From assembly GCA_022708005.1 (NCBI GenBank), contig JAKIZN010000015.1, positions 1 through 13,228 on the forward strand: 13,228 nt of DNA, given 5' to 3'. The notes beneath the pieces are model-generated. The model was not told the DNA's origin. It made no database searches and saw only the letters and a program-made list of their open reading frames with translations. Source of the DNA: Bacteroidota bacterium. GTDB taxonomy: Bacteria; Bacteroidota; Ignavibacteria; Kapaibacteriales; UBA2268. Below are positions 12,394 to 13,228 of this stretch, piece by piece; the stretch's first letter is position 1; every line of letters begins with the position of its first letter. Made by a program: the position numbers and the translations under genes.

Positions 12394-12963
12394 ATGTATA
12401 ATATTGATGAAATATTGGTAGATGAAACGATAACAACTTCATATTTTTCTTGTGATTTAGAGAAATGCAAGGGCGCCTGCTGCACATTTCCGGGCAAGTA
12501 TGGAGCGCCACTGAAAGATGAAGAAATACCTGAAATAGAAAAATGCCTTGAGGCAGCAAAAGAATATATGCCAAAGCGAGCTATACAAGTCTTAAAAAAA
12601 GAAGGATTTAGCAAGGGACGCCCGGGCAAGCAAAACACTGTTTGCATAGATGATAAAGACTGCGTATTTGTCTATTATCAAGGAAATATAGCTCTTTGCG
12701 CTTTGGAGCGGGCATTTATAGATGGAAAAACGAAGTTTAGAAAGCCAATATCTTGCCACCTGTTTCCTATTCGCGTGGGCGACTTTGCTGGGAAATACAT
12801 ATATTATGAAAAGATAGACGAATGCAGGCCCGCTATTAATAAGGGTAAAGCCGAGCAAGCAATACTGCCGTGCTATGTGGAAAATGCACTCGTTAGGGCA
12901 TTTGGCGAAGATTGGACAGAGAAACTCATACTTATATCTAATGATAAAGAAAATAATTTATAG
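12394..12963 (+). CDS. DUF3109-family cysteine-rich protein
   Basis: The 189-residue protein matches the DUF3109 family, whose biochemical role is not established. Its cysteines sit in the family pattern: FSCDLEKCKGACC (18-30, Cys20, 25, 29, 30), DDKDCVF (86-92, Cys90), ALCALERAFIDGKTKFRKP (100-118, Cys102), ISCHLFPIRV (119-128, Cys121), IDECRPA (141-147, Cys144) and LPCYVENALVRAFGEDW (158-174, Cys160). So many conserved cysteines next to His and acidic residues suggest iron-sulfur or zinc binding, as also proposed for the related YkgJ-type proteins. That is inference. There is no signal peptide. The ATG at 12394 is chosen because GGGAGA lies just upstream; an in-frame TTG 15 bases earlier overlaps that site. 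Its neighbour rpoN follows 66 bases later on the same strand. Confidence 0.87.
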   Translation: MYNIDEILVDETITTSYFSCDLEKCKGACCTFPGKYGAPLKDEEIPEIEKCLEAAKEYMPKRAIQVLKKEGFSKGRPGKQNTVCIDDKDCVFVYYQGNIALCALERAFIDGKTKFRKPISCHLFPIRVGDFAGKYIYYEKIDECRPAINKGKAEQAILPCYVENALVRAFGEDWTEKLILISNDKENNL

Positions 12964-13000
12964 CCGTTGTTCGTTAAATCAATATATAGAAACGGCTTTT
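12962..13000 (+). terminator. Possible weak terminator after the DUF3109 gene
   Basis: AGCCGTT (12962-12968) can pair with AACGGCT (12991-12997), followed by TTT. The stem begins in the stop codon, the loop is 22 bases and the T run is short, so termination would be weak and some read-through into rpoN is possible. Confidence 0.4.
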
Positions 13001-13029
13001 AGAAAATTGCGTAAACAATAATTGGGCAC

Positions 13030-13228
13030 ATGAAACTATACGTCGACTTAAAAACAACTTTAGCTCAAACGCTTACTCCGCAGCAAATTCAATATCTGAA
13101 ATTGCTGCAATTGCCCGTTGTCCAGCTTGAACAGCAAATTCGGCAAGAGATAGAGGCTAATCCAATGCTGGAAGAGTTTGATGAATACGGCTTTTCTGAC
13201 GAACTCGATGAAGAATTTGATATAGCCG
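13030..13228 (+). CDS. rpoN: RNA polymerase sigma-54 factor, N-terminal part (runs off the window)
   Basis: The first 66 residues are present. They are the activator-interacting region I of sigma-54: LKTTLAQTLTPQQIQYLKLL (7-26), LQLPVVQLEQQIRQEIEANP (26-45), then MLEE and an acidic stretch (EFDEYGFSDELDEEFD) typical of region II. The Gln- and Leu-rich pattern with TPQQIQ and an E-x-NP-x-LEE end is diagnostic. Sigma-54 directs RNA polymerase to -24/-12 promoters and needs an ATP-driven enhancer-binding protein to open them. The start at 13030 gives the usual short N-terminus; no clear Shine-Dalgarno sequence is seen. The core-binding and DNA-binding regions lie outside the window, so completeness cannot be judged. 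Confidence 0.93.
   Translation, partial: MKLYVDLKTTLAQTLTPQQIQYLKLLQLPVVQLEQQIRQEIEANPMLEEFDEYGFSDELDEEFDIA

Overview
The window is AT-rich bacterial DNA. It most likely comes from the Bacteroidota/Chlorobiota/Ignavibacteriota side of the FCB superphylum. The best evidence is the 617-residue secreted protein at 6296-8149, which ends in a type-A C-terminal sorting domain of the type IX secretion system. A Ton-type operon with tandem exbD genes and mixed use of Shine-Dalgarno sequences fit the same placement. Nothing in the window fixes the class or genus. Every gene looks chromosomal. There is no tRNA, rRNA, CRISPR array, intact insertion sequence or phage gene.

Region 1 (1-2475, minus strand) is one compact operon read right to left: a STAS-domain protein, an ExbB/TolQ proton channel, an ExbD that is interrupted by a frameshift in this sequence, an intact ExbD, and the N-terminus of a TonB-like protein that runs off the window. 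ExbB, ExbD and TonB form the inner-membrane motor that powers outer-membrane receptors. The STAS protein at the head of the operon is an unusual partner.

Region 2 (2673-8149, minus strand) holds housekeeping genes: prmC (release-factor methyltransferase), pyrB (aspartate carbamoyltransferase), an HU-type DNA-binding protein with a strong terminator, a glycerophosphodiester phosphodiesterase, and the secreted von Willebrand factor A protein. Region 3 (8662-10036, plus strand) has ruvA followed closely by a HisA-like TIM-barrel protein that appears to have lost the normal HisA active-site signatures. Region 4 (10180-11673, minus strand) is a two-gene operon of a SAM methyltransferase and the di-iron iron-sulfur cluster repair protein RIC (ScdA/YtfE), probably a nitrosative or oxidative stress unit. 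Region 5 (12394-13228, plus strand) has a cysteine-rich DUF3109 protein and the start of rpoN (sigma-54).

The most notable structure is non-coding. A modular palindromic repeat occupies four intergenic gaps (about 3560-3840, 8265-8600, 10060-10193 and 12009-12314). It has ordered hairpins, called A, B, C and D here, followed by a conserved tail, E. Two copies align without gaps over about 224 bases with their A, B and outer stems unchanged. The 33-base D hairpin shows a paired C:G to T:A change. At two copies the tail runs into the stop codon of the neighbouring gene. One copy is itself split by an inserted inverted-repeat element.
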